From: CAZKYP01 sp964556885
GTDB lineage: Bacteria > Planctomycetota > Phycisphaerae > Sedimentisphaerales > Anaerobacaceae
Length of the DNA: 17,394 nucleotides
Direction of reading: 5' to 3'
NCBI GenBank assembly: GCA_964556885.1
Contig: CAZKYP010000061.1
Coordinates: forward strand, 1-17,394
In this document: positions 1 through 7,336 of the stretch, piece by piece
Layout: each line of letters begins with the position of its first letter
Numbering within the stretch: position 1 is the first letter of the stretch
Program-made: the position numbers and the translations under genes
The notes under the pieces: model-generated
What the model was told of the DNA's origin: nothing
What the model saw: only the letters and a program-made list of their open reading frames with translations
The model's database searches: none

Positions 1-43
1 GCGGGATGCAAATTATCAGGATAAGTATCAATGTATTCTTCAT
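1..43 (-). CDS. N-terminal start of an unidentified exported or membrane protein (partial)
   Basis: Only the first 14 codons lie in the window; the gene continues beyond the left edge. The ATG is at 41-43 on the minus strand and reads MKNTLILILIICIP. This is a short positive start followed by a hydrophobic run, as in a Sec signal peptide, a lipoprotein leader (one Cys at position 12) or a first membrane helix. The start is supported by a strong Shine-Dalgarno sequence, AAGGGAG, at 49-55, five bases upstream of the ATG. The gene has the same orientation as the phosphofructokinase gene, 182 bases away. The product cannot be identified from so little sequence. Confidence 0.6.
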   Translation of the reverse strand, partial: MKNTLILILIICIP

Positions 44-225
44 GGTCTCTCCCTTTCAAAATCACAAGGTTTTATTTCCACCTAATTGCATGGAGTTCCT
101 GTTCGGCGAGTCCGCTAAGGACTAAATTTCTTTTCAGCTATCGTAACAAAAAAGACGGTAAATTTCTACAGTTTTTTCCCTACAGTACAAACGGTCTTTA
201 ACGAATAGTCACGAACAGAAACATC
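44..225. other. Intergenic region between pfkA and the left-edge gene
   Basis: No full gene is seen. On the minus strand it holds a weak terminator-like dyad after pfkA (146-199), a small hairpin (AGTCC/GGACT, 109-123) and a short protein-like reading frame without a convincing start (about 77-139). The left-edge gene's ribosome binding site is at 49-55. No promoter with good -35 and -10 boxes was found. Confidence 0.5.
146..199 (-). terminator. Possible weak rho-independent terminator after pfkA
   Basis: Read on the minus strand, AAAGACCGT (199-191) can pair with ACCGTCTTT (159-151) with one mismatch, and a run of T follows directly. The loop is long (31 bases) and the stem AT-rich, so the call is tentative. 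It sits 27 bases after the pfkA stop, where a terminator would be expected. Confidence 0.35.
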
Positions 226-1545
226 TCAGCATGTCTGCCTGGTCGTCTCCAGAACCGACTGCCACAGGTGGCTGTTCGGATCGATTTTTTTTCTCCGCGA
301 AGTTGCAAGCGATATCGGGATATGAATGAAGTAGCGGTTCCAGTGGCCGATTATCATATTCGTTCGCCCAGACATAGCGGCGTGTACGGCGTTTTGCCCG
401 AGCATTATACAAAACGCCGCATCGTTTGCATCGGTAGGCAGACTGCGAATCATATAACTCGGATCTATATATTTCAGCGACATCGGTTTGTTTTTCTGTC
501 TGAAATATTCCTTAATCCCTGCTTTCAAAATAAGCCCTATATCTTCAAATAAGATATTTCCGGAAGCATCCTTTTGCTGAGCACCGTCTTTCTCGATTAA
601 TTGTCCGCTCACACCTTCAGCCACGACAATCACGGCATGATGCTTTCTGTCCAGCCGCTTTTCGAGAGCACGCAGAAATCCGTTCTCACCGTCCAGAACG
701 AGCGGCACTTCCGGGATGAAACAGAAATTTACATCACTGTTCGCCAAAGTTGCATAAGCGGCAATCAAACCGGAATCCCTTCCCATCAGCTTCACCAGTC
801 CCACGCCGTTCCATGCGCCTTTCGCCTCTGCGTGTGCGCTGAGAATAGCGGAACGCGTCGCCTCAACCGCCGTTGAGAATCCGAACGACTGCTCAATTCC
901 GGATATATCGTTATCAATCGTCTTGGGAATCCCGATGACTGAAATCTTCAGTCCTCTTTTCTTTATCACTTTAATTATCTCCGCCGCTCCCCGCAGTGTT
1001 CCGTCGCCGCCGATAGTAAATAACATATCGATTTGGAGCTTTTGCAGGGTATCCACCATATCATCGATATCCTGCGGACCGCGTGAAGAGGACAGGATAT
1101 CACCGCCCTTCAGGTGAATATCATCAACCATATCGGGAGTCAGCAGAATAGGCCGCTTCGGAGCGTTTTTAGTCAAACCATGATAACCGTATCGAAAACC
1201 GTGGACGCTTTGAACTCCATACTGCAAGACAAGACTTAGCGTTATGGTCCTTATGACGTCATTAAGACCGGGACACAGTCCGCCGCATGTAACTATCCCG
1301 CATTTAATTTTCGAAGGTTCGAAGAAAATTTTTCTCCGCGGCCCAGCCCTTTCAAACATCGGAAGCTTATCATGGGAATCTTCATACGCCCTGAGATTTT
1401 CGGAATGCGAATATAAAAGGATTTTCTCGTTATCATCTACAAAATGACGACCACTGTGTATTAAAGGAGAATCAATCTCAGGCCAGCCCAGCCTCTCAAT
1501 GTTCAAATCTGACAACTCATCCGGTATTAAACAATCTCTATCCAT
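226..1545 (-). CDS. pfkA: 6-phosphofructokinase, plant/trypanosome-type long form
   Basis: A 439-residue cytoplasmic enzyme that phosphorylates fructose 6-phosphate to fructose 1,6-bisphosphate, the committed step of glycolysis. Visible motifs are GGLCPGLNDVIR (about 88-99), TIGGDGTLRGA (177-187), GIPKTIDNDI (205-214, with the catalytic Asp at 211), GRDSG (255-259), AEG (309-311) and YIDPSYMIRS (359-368). The residue matching E. coli Gly104 is Gly (in GGDGT), which points to ATP rather than pyrophosphate. The residue matching Gly124 is Lys (in PKTIDND), as in the PPi-type clade. This Gly/Lys pair is typical of ATP-using plant and trypanosomatid enzymes. The N-terminus is about 75 residues longer than in the short bacterial PfkA. 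The ATG is preceded by AAGGAT five bases upstream. The gene has its own promoter and is separated from gspD by a terminator, so it is probably a single-gene unit. The family is certain; the phosphoryl donor is inferred. Confidence 0.93.
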   Translation of the reverse strand: MDRDCLIPDELSDLNIERLGWPEIDSPLIHSGRHFVDDNEKILLYSHSENLRAYEDSHDKLPMFERAGPRRKIFFEPSKIKCGIVTCGGLCPGLNDVIRTITLSLVLQYGVQSVHGFRYGYHGLTKNAPKRPILLTPDMVDDIHLKGGDILSSSRGPQDIDDMVDTLQKLQIDMLFTIGGDGTLRGAAEIIKVIKKRGLKISVIGIPKTIDNDISGIEQSFGFSTAVEATRSAILSAHAEAKGAWNGVGLVKLMGRDSGLIAAYATLANSDVNFCFIPEVPLVLDGENGFLRALEKRLDRKHHAVIVVAEGVSGQLIEKDGAQQKDASGNILFEDIGLILKAGIKEYFRQKNKPMSLKYIDPSYMIRSLPTDANDAAFCIMLGQNAVHAAMSGRTNMIIGHWNRYFIHIPISLATSRRKKIDPNSHLWQSVLETTRQTC

Positions 1546-1568
1546 AATTCATCCTTAATCTGAATCGA

Positions 1569-1598
1569 ATTATGGTCTTTTTGATATCAATATGTCAA
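1569..1598 (-). promoter_or_regulatory. Sigma70-type promoter for pfkA
   Basis: On the minus strand a perfect -35 box TTGACA (1598-1593) is followed after 18 bases by CATAAT (1574-1569), five of six matches to the -10 consensus. The expected transcription start is near 1562, giving a leader of about 17 bases that just includes the ribosome binding site AAGGAT. It lies between the gspD terminator and the pfkA start, so pfkA can be transcribed independently of the secretion genes. Confidence 0.7.
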
Positions 1599-1618
1599 AG
1601 GATTTTTAAACAAATAAA

Positions 1619-1672
1619 CCCCGGTAAGACGCTGCCGGATAATATAATCGCATGTTTGTGGTCTTACCGGGG
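1619..1672 (-). terminator. Strong hairpin terminator at the end of the T2SS cluster
   Basis: Two perfect 12-base arms, CCCCGGTAAGAC (1619-1630) and GTCTTACCGGGG (1661-1672), are separated by a 30-base loop. On the minus strand the stem is followed by TTTATTTGTTT. It begins 35 bases after the gspD stop and ends before the pfkA promoter, marking the boundary of the transcription unit. The loop is longer than usual, but the stem is GC-rich and perfect. Confidence 0.75.
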
Positions 1673-1707
1673 CCGGGTTTAACTTTATCTAAAATTTAAG
1701 TTACGAT

Positions 1708-4700
1708 TTATTTATCAAGTTTCTCCATAGTCTTGTCAAGTCCCTGCAGGATGCCATCAAGTTTCTGTTTCGATTTTTCTATCTGTTCTTTCGTCACATC
1801 AGATGTTCTCCCGGGTTCATCGATCACATACGGCGTAATAAATACAAGCATTTCATTATTGGATGCAACGGTGGTATTATGATTAAACAAACCGCCAAGA
1901 ATAGGTATATCACCAAGAAGCGGAACTTTTCGATTTATGAGACTGTCCTTCTGGAAAAGTATGCCGCCGAGCATAAGGGTCTGGCCGTCTCCGACTATCA
2001 TGTTCGTCTTGGTTTCCATCTCGGTCCTGACGGGCTGGCCGTTTTCCTGATCACCGGAAAGCTGGGATATAATAATATTTACAATCATATCCACATCTTT
2101 ATTGGGGGTAATGCTCGGACGGACCGCCAGGTTCATACCGACTCTCTGGAACTCGAAATTCTGTGTCGATGTTCCGGTTCCTGTTGTCGCCGCTGTAAAG
2201 AACGCGACATTTTGACCCTTGAAGAAGCTCGCCTCTTCGTTATCTTCCGTCCATAAGGTCTGCTGGTTGAGAACCTTTGCATTGACATTCTTAACGAGGA
2301 AATCAATAAGTACGTTTACATTTGATGTAAAGCTATTTGTCACTACCGTTCCCTGAAGACCGCTCGCACCGAATATTGCAGAACCATGTGTATCGAGTTG
2401 TTTTAAAGCATCTAAAGCTGTTATCGAATTTTCTCCCGGCGTACCGAAAGCAGTAGAGTTCGAAGCCAGTTGTACACCCAGCGAGGTTAGATTCTGGTGG
2501 TCGACTTCGACAATTACCGCCTTAATCATAACCTGTTTGCCGGGCGTATCGAGTTCCGCAATCAATTCCTCAATCTTGGGTATAAATTCGGGAGGAGAAA
2601 GAACCAGGACGGATTTCGTACGTGAATCAGGCACAAAACGTATCCTTCCTATAACATTGCTGATCGGTCTTTCAGTGTCCGTAGTATTACGAGCACTCGA
2701 CGAAGCCCAGTATGGAGTATAGCCGCTTTGGGTAGAACTTGTACTGCTGCTACTACTGGTGCTGCTGCTGGATGAAGCATCCATCGTATATGTACTAAGT
2801 CCGGTATCACTAAGCTGGATTTGAACTGAAGCTCCGGCTTCACTGAACATTGCATTGAGAATTTGGCAGAGACTCTCAGGATCTGCAAATTTCAGCGTAA
2901 CGACTGTCGGTACCTCGGCCATTTCTTCCTTGTCGAGATCACGAATCAAATCCTCGACAACATCGTATGCCTGAGCGATATTACTAATGACGATTATCTT
3001 CTTGGTTCCGGGGACATCTTCAAAAGTCAGTTGACCGTACAGCGGCCCGATTATCTTTTCTCTGTCCGTACTCGACGAACCTAATAAGTAACTAAGTGCC
3101 TGACGTGTTCCGGATGTGCTGCTACTGCTGCTACCGCTGCCGCTGAAAAGAGTCGTAAGCAAGTCAGCCATCTGTTCCGGGTCTACATTATTCAATTCGA
3201 TGATTCTCGGCTTCAAACTCTCCGTATCGATAGGTACGTCCCATTCCGCAATCTGCTTTCTTATCTTATCCATGTTCTCCGGGGATGCCACTACCGTGAC
3301 CTGCCTGAGTGCAACATAGGCTATTACCTTTACAGTGTCGGTCGATGTGCTTGATCCTCTCGAAGATGAACTGCTGTAAATATAATAATAGGACCTGTTG
3401 TTACTTGAGCCGGTGGTGCTGCTGTAAAGCTCATCTAATTTTTCCTTTATCTCCTCCGGGTCGGCATTTTTTAACTTAAAATGCTCCGTAATGAACTGAC
3501 CGGACGGGATATCCACCTCCTGGACAAGCTTCTTAACCATTTCACGCAGGTCTTCTTTACCGAAAATCAAAAGCTGCTTCGACTGCTCCAAAGCCTGAAC
3601 GAGAACACTCGCCCTAATATCCGTACCGGGCATCTGCTCCAGCCAGTCGTTAATTCGTTGCGACACTTCCGTGACATCAACATAGGTAACTGGAACAGTT
3701 TCATAATCCTTTCCGTAGGTTTCCTGCCGGTCGAGCTTGTCTATCCATTCACCGATTTGTTTAATTGTTTCGGCGGTTCCTCGTGCAATAATCCATTTCC
3801 GCTTCGGTTCGGGGATAAGAACCACAGGTAAGTTGTTCACACCGACGATAGATGAAGATGACGAGGATGAGCTTCCTCTATTATAAGCACTGCTCGAATA
3901 TCCACGACTGCTGCTGCTCGTCCGGGTATTTCGGTTGCGGCTGCTGGAACTCCCGGTGAAACCGAGATTCCTTGAGCTGCTGCTGCTACCGCTACTGCTG
4001 CCGTCCTCACTTAAAAGCATCTTTAACAACTGCACAATCTCCGATGGGTCGCCATAGTGGATATCAAATACATGAGAAACGGCCTGCTCGGCCTCCGGAA
4101 CATCGAAAGCCCTGATAATTCCTTCTATGCTAATTAGATTCTCAACGGTATCAATTACAAGCAGCATTCGTGTATTTTCTTCGGCACTCACATAGCCGGT
4201 TTCATTAAGCATCGGCCCGATTACCTGGGCCATTTGTGACGGGCTGTAGCTTTTCAACTGGAAAAACTTCTGGACAATCTGGTTTTTGTTCTCGATACTT
4301 GCAAGCGGAACATCGGCAAGTATGGTCGGAACAGACTGGTCAAGCTTATCAATCCACTCACCTATCATCTCAAGATCTTTATCAGTCGCCTTGGCAACAA
4401 TCCAGTTTAACTTAGTTACGGCAATAAGCACTGGCTGAGTCCGGCTGGTTCCGACTGAAACAGATGTCGCTGTCCCGCCGCTGCTTGAGCCGCCTCTTCG
4501 AGACTGATTGTTACTCGAAGTATTCGGACCACCACCCGGCCGATTCTGATTACCCTGGGCCTGTGCTGCCTGCGGGCCTCCGGTTTGTCCTCTTACGTTC
4601 CGCATATTCCGCATAGCGGTCCTGATATCCGTCACGCCGCCTTCGGTTAAAAGCTGCTGCAACAGAGAGACAATCTCCGAAGGATTACCATGACGAACTT

Positions 4701-5493
4701 CGAATATTTTTGTCTTGGTTTCTTCGGCCTCGACAACATCGAATTGCTCGATGATAAGAGATAATTTTATAAGGTTTTTAACAGTGTCAATCACCTGCAA
4801 AGTGCCCGTATCTTCATCCGCACTTATATAACCGTACTCACCAATCATAGGAAGAAGAATCTGGCCCATTTGCGAAGGACTGTAATTCTTCAAACTGAAG
4901 AACTTATTAACAATTTGCTCTTTATTCTCAATCTTCGCCAAAGGATAATCCGCCGGTATTACAGGAACCTCGCCGAGCTTGGCAGAACCCATCGGCTCGA
5001 TATAAATCGCATCTTCAGCCTGCCTGACAGTGTACCCTTTTATGCGAAGCGCACTATATATCAACATAAGGGCCTGGCTCCTCGGCACTCTTTGAGGCGC
5101 GTATATCGTCACTCTTACTCTCATAGCCTCATCAGTGGGAATAATCACCTGTTTAGTCCACTCTGTAAGCCTTTGCACAATGGTTCTCATCTCCGTATTA
5201 TTAAGATTCAGATTTACCAACGGATCATTGGGATCACCAGCCTGGCTGTCGTCGGAGGCAAGAACTCTTTGAGGCTCGTTGGCATCGGCGAATCTACGCG
5301 GTTCATTAGCATCGGAAGCCATTCGAGGCTCACGCCTTCGGTCTTCCCTTTGCACATCGGTTTGAGCTGCGGCCTGTATTTGTCCCGAATCAGCCACCGG
5401 TTTTTCCGGTATGGGCACAAATCCCACTTTCCATATAATAATAACCGCCGCTATACCAACTATTATTGATGCTATAGATTTTGACCGTTCCAT
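1708..5493 (-). CDS. gspD: Type II secretion secretin GspD, giant form
   Basis: Outer-membrane channel of the T2SS, 1261 residues against about 650 in typical GspD. Numbering here is from the upstream GTG at 5502 (subtract 3 for the chosen ATG). An N-terminal hydrophobic segment (about 10-30) is followed by an ANEP-containing linker, an N0 domain (93-170) and eight N1-like domains (about 186-257, 264-395, 397-470, 475-592, 602-666, 671-756, 763-858, 864-986). The secretin core (988-1228) carries the signature VPLLGDIPILGGLF and ends in FITPYVI. Domains 1-2 and 3-4 are a clear duplication. Ser- or Gly/Asn-rich tracts interrupt domains 2, 4, 6, 7 and 8. The GTG at 5502 lies inside the Shine-Dalgarno sequence GAGGTG of the ATG at 5493, so the ATG is preferred. 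The N-terminus looks more like an uncleaved anchor or long signal sequence than a lipoprotein leader. It is the last gene of the cluster and is followed by a terminator. Confidence 0.95.
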   Translation of the reverse strand: MERSKSIASIIVGIAAVIIIWKVGFVPIPEKPVADSGQIQAAAQTDVQREDRRREPRMASDANEPRRFADANEPQRVLASDDSQAGDPNDPLVNLNLNNTEMRTIVQRLTEWTKQVIIPTDEAMRVRVTIYAPQRVPRSQALMLIYSALRIKGYTVRQAEDAIYIEPMGSAKLGEVPVIPADYPLAKIENKEQIVNKFFSLKNYSPSQMGQILLPMIGEYGYISADEDTGTLQVIDTVKNLIKLSLIIEQFDVVEAEETKTKIFEVRHGNPSEIVSLLQQLLTEGGVTDIRTAMRNMRNVRGQTGGPQAAQAQGNQNRPGGGPNTSSNNQSRRGGSSSGGTATSVSVGTSRTQPVLIAVTKLNWIVAKATDKDLEMIGEWIDKLDQSVPTILADVPLASIENKNQIVQKFFQLKSYSPSQMAQVIGPMLNETGYVSAEENTRMLLVIDTVENLISIEGIIRAFDVPEAEQAVSHVFDIHYGDPSEIVQLLKMLLSEDGSSSGSSSSSRNLGFTGSSSSRNRNTRTSSSSRGYSSSAYNRGSSSSSSSSIVGVNNLPVVLIPEPKRKWIIARGTAETIKQIGEWIDKLDRQETYGKDYETVPVTYVDVTEVSQRINDWLEQMPGTDIRASVLVQALEQSKQLLIFGKEDLREMVKKLVQEVDIPSGQFITEHFKLKNADPEEIKEKLDELYSSTTGSSNNRSYYYIYSSSSSRGSSTSTDTVKVIAYVALRQVTVVASPENMDKIRKQIAEWDVPIDTESLKPRIIELNNVDPEQMADLLTTLFSGSGSSSSSTSGTRQALSYLLGSSSTDREKIIGPLYGQLTFEDVPGTKKIIVISNIAQAYDVVEDLIRDLDKEEMAEVPTVVTLKFADPESLCQILNAMFSEAGASVQIQLSDTGLSTYTMDASSSSSTSSSSSTSSTQSGYTPYWASSSARNTTDTERPISNVIGRIRFVPDSRTKSVLVLSPPEFIPKIEELIAELDTPGKQVMIKAVIVEVDHQNLTSLGVQLASNSTAFGTPGENSITALDALKQLDTHGSAIFGASGLQGTVVTNSFTSNVNVLIDFLVKNVNAKVLNQQTLWTEDNEEASFFKGQNVAFFTAATTGTGTSTQNFEFQRVGMNLAVRPSITPNKDVDMIVNIIISQLSGDQENGQPVRTEMETKTNMIVGDGQTLMLGGILFQKDSLINRKVPLLGDIPILGGLFNHNTTVASNNEMLVFITPYVIDEPGRTSDVTKEQIEKSKQKLDGILQGLDKTMEKLDK
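3727..4947 (-). repeat. Tandem duplication of a two-domain module inside gspD
   Basis: Copy 1 (about 4947-4318) and copy 2 (about 4314-3727) each encode an N1-like domain beginning PLAKIENKEQIV or PLASIENKNQIV, followed by a second one beginning IFEVRHGNPSEIV or VFDIHYGDPSEIV. Both copies end in GEWIDKLD. The first domains are clearly alike along their whole length (NYSPSQM/SYSPSQM, YISADE/YVSAEE, VIDTVKNL/VIDTVENL). The low-complexity tracts inside the second domains differ: Gly/Asn/Gln-rich in copy 1, Ser-rich in copy 2. Confidence 0.85.
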
Positions 5494-5499
5494 ACTAAT

Positions 5500-5505
5500 C
5501 ACCTC
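5500..5505 (-). promoter_or_regulatory. Ribosome binding site that decides the gspD start
   Basis: GAGGTG on the minus strand lies six bases before the ATG at 5493. It overlaps both the TGA of the upstream gene (5504-5506) and the alternative GTG start (5500-5502). This arrangement favours ATG as start and suggests translational coupling. Confidence 0.65.
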
Positions 5506-6082
5506 AATTCATTGTATTTTCCTGTTGTCCGGAATTACTTCTGTCGCCACCACGACGCCCTCTGCCCCCAAATCCTCCTCTGGAAGGCATACCGTATTTT
5601 TCTCTTAACTGAGTCATAGCCTGTTGATATTCCTCATCAGACATTTCTTCCCGCTTGGTTCTTAATTCCTCCATTTCTGTCCTCATCTTCTGCATGTCTT
5701 CGTCAGACAGTTGAGGCATGCCCTGTCGCCCACCTCCGTTAGCAAACCTGTCTCGCATTTGAGCTCTCTCCTCTTCGGTCATATTCTCAAACCTACCGGG
5801 GCCACTGTCTCCGAATCTCGATCCGCCCTGACCACCAAAACCCGGTCCGCCGAAATCATTCTCCGAATCACTGTTGCGTTCAGGCCCGGCCGGTTGGTCT
5901 GTTGCAGGTGAGGCAGGTTCCTGTACTTTTGCAACATCTGTCTTCTGAACTTCAGCGCTTACCGGTTCGGCCGCGGCGAGCCTGAATCGAATTTCTCTGA
6001 TACACAAACCGATTGCATACGCCGCACAAAGTACTACGCCACACACTACCACGAATACCGTCGTTGCTCCTGACTTTTTCAT
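5504..6082 (-). CDS. Unrecognised single-pass membrane protein, Gly/Arg-rich, T2SS-linked (protein Y)
   Basis: 192 residues with no recognised family. The start ATG at 6080-6082 has GGGAG eight bases upstream; a longer TTG start at 6100 is possible but has poorer spacing. Residues about 8-28 form a membrane helix (VFVVVCGVVLCAAYAIG), followed by RxxRFR on the far side and an Ala/Pro/Glu linker. A Gly/Phe/Arg-rich stretch (FGGPGFGGQGGSRFG) precedes a charged helical segment (ENMTEEERAQMRDRF and LSDEDMQKMRTEMEELRTKR, predicted coiled coil). The C-terminus is RGG-rich (RGGFGGRGRRGG). It resembles its upstream neighbour in design and in the M(T/S)xxER motif. The position directly before gspD, with its stop codon inside the gspD ribosome binding site, ties it to the secretion machine. 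It may be an inner-membrane or periplasmic accessory factor, but no function can be assigned. Confidence 0.75.
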   Translation of the reverse strand: MKKSGATTVFVVVCGVVLCAAYAIGLCIREIRFRLAAAEPVSAEVQKTDVAKVQEPASPATDQPAGPERNSDSENDFGGPGFGGQGGSRFGDSGPGRFENMTEEERAQMRDRFANGGGRQGMPQLSDEDMQKMRTEMEELRTKREEMSDEEYQQAMTQLREKYGMPSRGGFGGRGRRGGDRSNSGQQENTMN

Positions 6083-6112
6083 ATTTATGACTCCCAACAA
6101 CCTTTCTTGTTT

Positions 6113-6772
6113 TTATTGTCCACCGCGTCCGCCACCTTGTCCGCGTCCTTGACCACCATCTTGATTACCACCTCTCTGTCCACGACCGCCGAATCCTCCA
6201 GTCTGTCCACCACCGGCGCCGAATCTGCTGCGCATTTCATCCCTAAATCTTTGCCTTTCAGCATCGCTCATATCCTGAGGTCTTTGCATCATCTGCCTGA
6301 AATCCCCTCCCATTGCACCTCTTCCCCCCGGACCGCCCTGGCCCATGAAACCACCNNNNNNNNNNNNNNNNNNNNNNNNNNNNNNNNNNNNNNNNNNNNN
6401 NNNNNNNNNNNNNNNNNNNNNNNNNNNNNNNNNNNNNNNNNNNNNNNNNNNNNNNTTGTCTTCTATAAGAACCTCATCACCGAATATGGCACGTACCTCT
6501 TTAACAGGATGCTGTTTCGGCTCTGCCGGTGAAAACAAGCTTCCGGTTTTGAGCTTGGTTGCAATTTCTCTGGACTCGGCAAGATACTTTTCTGTGATCT
6601 GTGTATCTGAATTGTTTTGTATAACGGCGTTCTGAGCCAGGCTTTTCGCTCTGGCCGAAACCGTAAAGTAGCCCGATATTTTAACCAGCATTATAAACGC
6701 CAGGAATATCGAAACTCCGAGCAATGCAACCGAAATAAGCTCATTCTTTTCTTTAAGATAATCAAGTTTCAT
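6113..6772 (-). CDS. Membrane protein with GspC-like stretch and Gly/Arg-rich tail (protein X, interrupted by assembly gap)
   Basis: The predicted length is 219 residues, but 100 N (6356-6455) hide about 34 codons and perhaps more, so the true length is unknown. A membrane helix lies at about 14-34, followed by a short periplasmic helix region. The stretch LFSPAEPKQHPVKEVRAIFGDEVLIED (about 79-105, split: LFSPAEPKQHPV, then KEVRAIFGDEVLIED) has the shape of the start of a GspC/PilP homology region: a short helix, a Pro-rich turn, then a beta-strand in which a periplasmic domain begins. The expected rest of that domain would fall in the gap. After the gap comes a Gly-rich tail with MSDAERQRFRDEMRSRFG and GGFGGRGQRGG. 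The start ATG is at 6770-6772 with only a weak AAAGAA upstream, 12 bases after the gspM stop. No canonical gspC exists in the cluster, so X is the best candidate for that role; this is inference. Confidence 0.7.
   Translation of the reverse strand: MKLDYLKEKNELISVALLGVSIFLAFIMLVKISGYFTVSARAKSLAQNAVIQNNSDTQITEKYLAESREIATKLKTGSLFSPAEPKQHPVKEVRAIFGDEVLIEDXXXXXXXXXXXXXXXXXXXXXXXXXXXXXXXXXXGGFMGQGGPGGRGAMGGDFRQMMQRPQDMSDAERQRFRDEMRSRFGAGGGQTGGFGGRGQRGGNQDGGQGRGQGGGRGGQ
6356..6455. other. Assembly gap of exactly 100 N inside protein X
   Basis: A run of exactly 100 N, a common placeholder for a scaffold gap of unknown size. It lies at the edge of the Gly-rich coding repeat. The reading frame happens to continue across 100 bases, but that does not prove the true distance. 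Confidence 0.95.
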
Positions 6773-6784
6773 GGCTTTATTCTT

Positions 6785-7306
6785 TCATTTAATCAACGTC
6801 GATACTGTCATTTCCAGCTCAACCTGCTGTTTATTTTTCGAATCGCACTTTATACGCATCTCTTCGATACCAAGTAGATACGGATTTTGTTTTAAATTCG
6901 CCAGCAAATCGAGCACCTGATCAAACCTGCAATTTGAAGCACTGCATTTCAAACGCAGCAGTTTGTATTTGGGATCCGGGGATTTCCCTCCGGTTACTTC
7001 CTGCAAAGGCTTGCTGTTTATTCTGACCGACTGTAACTGCCTGTTCAGCTCTTCCAGGAAAAGGAATTTTTGAGTTTCCTTCTCAGCCGGCATTTCGAAA
7101 ACGGGAACTATCGACTTTAACCCGGCGCTTTTTGCATTGTTCAAATCGATAAGCTCTAATTTGCCCTCTAATTCCGCCAGGTTCTTCTTCGCTTCGTTCC
7201 AGCGGCCATATAAACTCGACCCGAACACGAACAACAGGATAGCTGCCACGCCCACAGCACCCATTTTTATCGTCCGCACATCTTTTTGACTGAATTTTTC
7301 CATCAT
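6785..7306 (-). CDS. gspM: T2SS inner-membrane protein GspM (PilO-like)
   Basis: 173 residues. A cytoplasmic tail of about 14 residues is followed by one membrane helix (about 15-34), a coiled-coil segment (WNEAKKNLAELEGKLELIDL, 36-55) and a compact alpha/beta domain ending in ELEMTVSTLI. This is the layout of GspM/PilO ferredoxin-like scaffold proteins that pair with GspL. Sequence identity to the family is low; the call rests on size, topology and its place right after gspL. Two Cys (121 and 126, in LKCSASNC) could form a disulfide in the periplasm. The ATG is at 7304-7306 (a second ATG precedes EKF); the upstream AAAGAA is a weak ribosome binding site. It lies 30 bases after gspL and 12 bases before protein X. 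Confidence 0.75.
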   Translation of the reverse strand: MMEKFSQKDVRTIKMGAVGVAAILLFVFGSSLYGRWNEAKKNLAELEGKLELIDLNNAKSAGLKSIVPVFEMPAEKETQKFLFLEELNRQLQSVRINSKPLQEVTGGKSPDPKYKLLRLKCSASNCRFDQVLDLLANLKQNPYLLGIEEMRIKCDSKNKQQVELEMTVSTLIK

Positions 7307-7336
7307 AATTTTATTCTTTAATTTATATGCTTATAT

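Noticed and set aside
226..1545. Pyrophosphate-dependent phosphofructokinase
   Set aside because: The PPi-type enzymes have Asp after GGD, whereas this one has GGDGT; the Lys in PKTIDND alone does not imply PPi use.
4870..5469. 199-codon open frame on the plus strand
   Set aside because: It lies wholly antisense to the conserved N-terminal region of gspD, has no recognised family and no ribosome binding site; it is a shadow of the coding strand.
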